From Betaproteobacteria bacterium (GTDB taxonomy: Bacteria > Pseudomonadota > Gammaproteobacteria > Burkholderiales > Burkholderiaceae_C), in contig RFSP01000002.1 of the NCBI GenBank assembly GCA_009923895.1, positions 1 to 24,421 of the forward strand: DNA of 24,421 nt, read 5' to 3'. A program made the position numbers and the translations under genes. Under the pieces are notes generated by a model. It did no database searches and had not been told where the DNA came from. It worked only from the letters and a program-made list of their open reading frames with translations. Below are positions 23,475-24,421 of this stretch, piece by piece. Position 1 is the first letter of the stretch, and the number at the start of each line of letters is the position of its first letter.

Positions 23475-24421
23475 TCACGATCTCCGAGGCATTCGCCATG
23501 GCAACATGGACCGGACCACGGGAGACACCAAACGAGGGACAGACAAGGTCTCATGAAAGGCCAGACCGTCAACGCCTCTTGCGCGCTGTCTGAGCCAACA
23601 CCGTTGATAAAACGGCGTGTCTTCAAGTTGTTCGTGCAATGAAACCGGATGCGCAGAGCGCGCCCTGCGATGCACACGCCAGGCCGTGGGTGACAACGCC
23701 TGAACGGGGTCTGCAGCTTGCTCGGTCACTTGACCATCGGCACCGAAGCGAAGGTTCAACACCCGTTCGGCTCTGTCGGGCCATTGCATGTCATACACCA
23801 CCTGGGTGCTGCCGTCTGGCCAGGCCATGCGCGACCAATTCCAATGATGGAAGGCTTTTTCTATCGGCTCGTCGCCCTCGTTGGAGTCCAAGTAGGCGTG
23901 ACCTCGCCATCGCAAATCCGGCTCTTGAAGCTCCACCTCAATGCGTGCGGAAGGTGCCAAAGGCCCCCATCGATGCGCGCCCGAAGCATCGAGCGGGATC
24001 GAGTAAGAAAACAGCTGATGCGGCCAAATCTTGACTTGCCCGCGAACGCGACGGGGCCAAGGCGCACCGACCTCATCGATGTTCACCGTCAATGCAGACC
24101 CATCCCAAGTCAACTGACTGGGGCCAATCGAAAACTGTGTGGCATCGCGTTGACAAAAACGGCGACCTCTCTCGGTCATGGTCCATCGACGAGGGCCGCG
24201 GCCATACAAGGCCACGTTCAATGCGCAGTGGTTGTCAGGGTCGCAGAGCCCTCGGGACCGCGCCCACGCGTAATAAGGCGAAAAGACACTGCCCACAAAG
24301 GCAATGAGTGTCAGTCCGTGTTGGTGGTCGTCACTCATCGCGTCTGCATACCACCAAAGGTAACCACCTGGGGGGACGGTCTGATCGAAGCGCGGCTCGC
24401 CATGATGGCCTCGGCCGCCCG
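23475..24421 (-). CDS. crtC: Carotenoid 1,2-hydratase CrtC (hydroxyneurosporene synthase), partial
   Basis: The C-terminal ~315 residues of CrtC, which adds water across the C-1,2 double bond of acyclic carotenoids in the spheroidene/spirilloxanthin pathway. The frame runs off the right edge with PPGGYLWWYADAMSDDHQHG and ends MPWRMPRRS. The motif YADAMSDDHQHGLTLIAFVG followed by VFSPYYAWAR and NHCALNVALYG is characteristic of CrtC. The ATG at 24338 is internal (the Met of ADAMSDD), so the real start is outside the window. It is co-directional with pucBAC, which begins 97 nt downstream. Confidence 0.93.
   Translation of the reverse strand, partial: GGRGHHGEPRFDQTVPPGGYLWWYADAMSDDHQHGLTLIAFVGSVFSPYYAWARSRGLCDPDNHCALNVALYGRGPRRWTMTERGRRFCQRDATQFSIGPSQLTWDGSALTVNIDEVGAPWPRRVRGQVKIWPHQLFSYSIPLDASGAHRWGPLAPSARIEVELQEPDLRWRGHAYLDSNEGDEPIEKAFHHWNWSRMAWPDGSTQVVYDMQWPDRAERVLNLRFGADGQVTEQAADPVQALSPTAWRVHRRARSAHPVSLHEQLEDTPFYQRCWLRQRARGVDGLAFHETLSVPRLVSPVVRSMLPWRMPRRS

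Noticed and set aside
24336..24338. ATG at 24338 as the start of crtC
   Set aside because: Upstream codons continue in frame with GGYLWWYADA, conserved in CrtC, so this Met is internal and the gene is cut by the window edge.
1..24421. tRNA, rRNA, CRISPR arrays, insertion sequences
   Set aside because: None seen: no repeat-spacer pattern, transposase, or cloverleaf-like sequence in the few short gaps.

Overview
The window is a large part of a photosynthesis gene cluster from an anoxygenic phototrophic purple bacterium. The gene order (bchP, a BCD-family transporter, bchG, ppsR, ppaA, bchF-N-B-H-L-M, lhaA, puhA-B-C, acsF, puhE) and GC-rich codon use suggest a betaproteobacterium of the order Burkholderiales (Rubrivivax, Rhodoferax or Limnohabitans-like). 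That taxonomic call is inference from gene order and protein style, not from a search. The oxygen-dependent cyclase acsF is present and no bchE is seen, which fits bacteriochlorophyll (BChl) synthesis in the presence of oxygen.

Left arm, minus strand (1-5057): bchP (cut by the window edge), a 12-helix BCD/PucC-family membrane protein, bchG, then the redox repressor ppsR and the B12-binding antirepressor ppaA/aerR. The bch genes finish the pigment by phytylation and tail reduction. PpsR and PpaA are the oxygen/light switch. TGTCAAT/ATTGACA half-sites lie in all three intergenic gaps around these regulators.

Centre, plus strand (5256-21874): fourteen tightly packed genes, mostly overlapping by 1-29 nt: bchF, bchN, bchB, bchH, bchL, bchM, lhaA, puhA, puhB, puhC, acsF, puhE, crtI, crtB. 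They cover Mg chelation (BchH), methylation (BchM), cyclisation (AcsF), dark protochlorophyllide reduction (BchL and BchNB), 3-vinyl hydration (BchF), reaction-centre H subunit and assembly factors (PuhA/B/C/E, LhaA), and phytoene synthesis and desaturation (CrtB, CrtI). The only obvious promoter is in front of bchF, where a TTGACA -35 box lies inside a PpsR-like palindrome.

Right arm, minus strand (21855-24421): crtC (cut by the window edge), then the peripheral antenna genes pucB and pucA, a 5'-truncated pucC, and an intact 28-codon ORF for a single-helix membrane peptide that overlaps the end of crtB. This arm is the most unusual part. The LH2 alpha subunit carries Phe44-Leu45 in place of Tyr-Trp, the signature of blue-shifted B800-820 (LH3) antennae. 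The beta subunit has Gln where the B800-binding Arg is expected. PucC has lost about its first 120 residues. The small peptide is not one I recognise. No tRNA, rRNA, insertion sequence or CRISPR array was seen.
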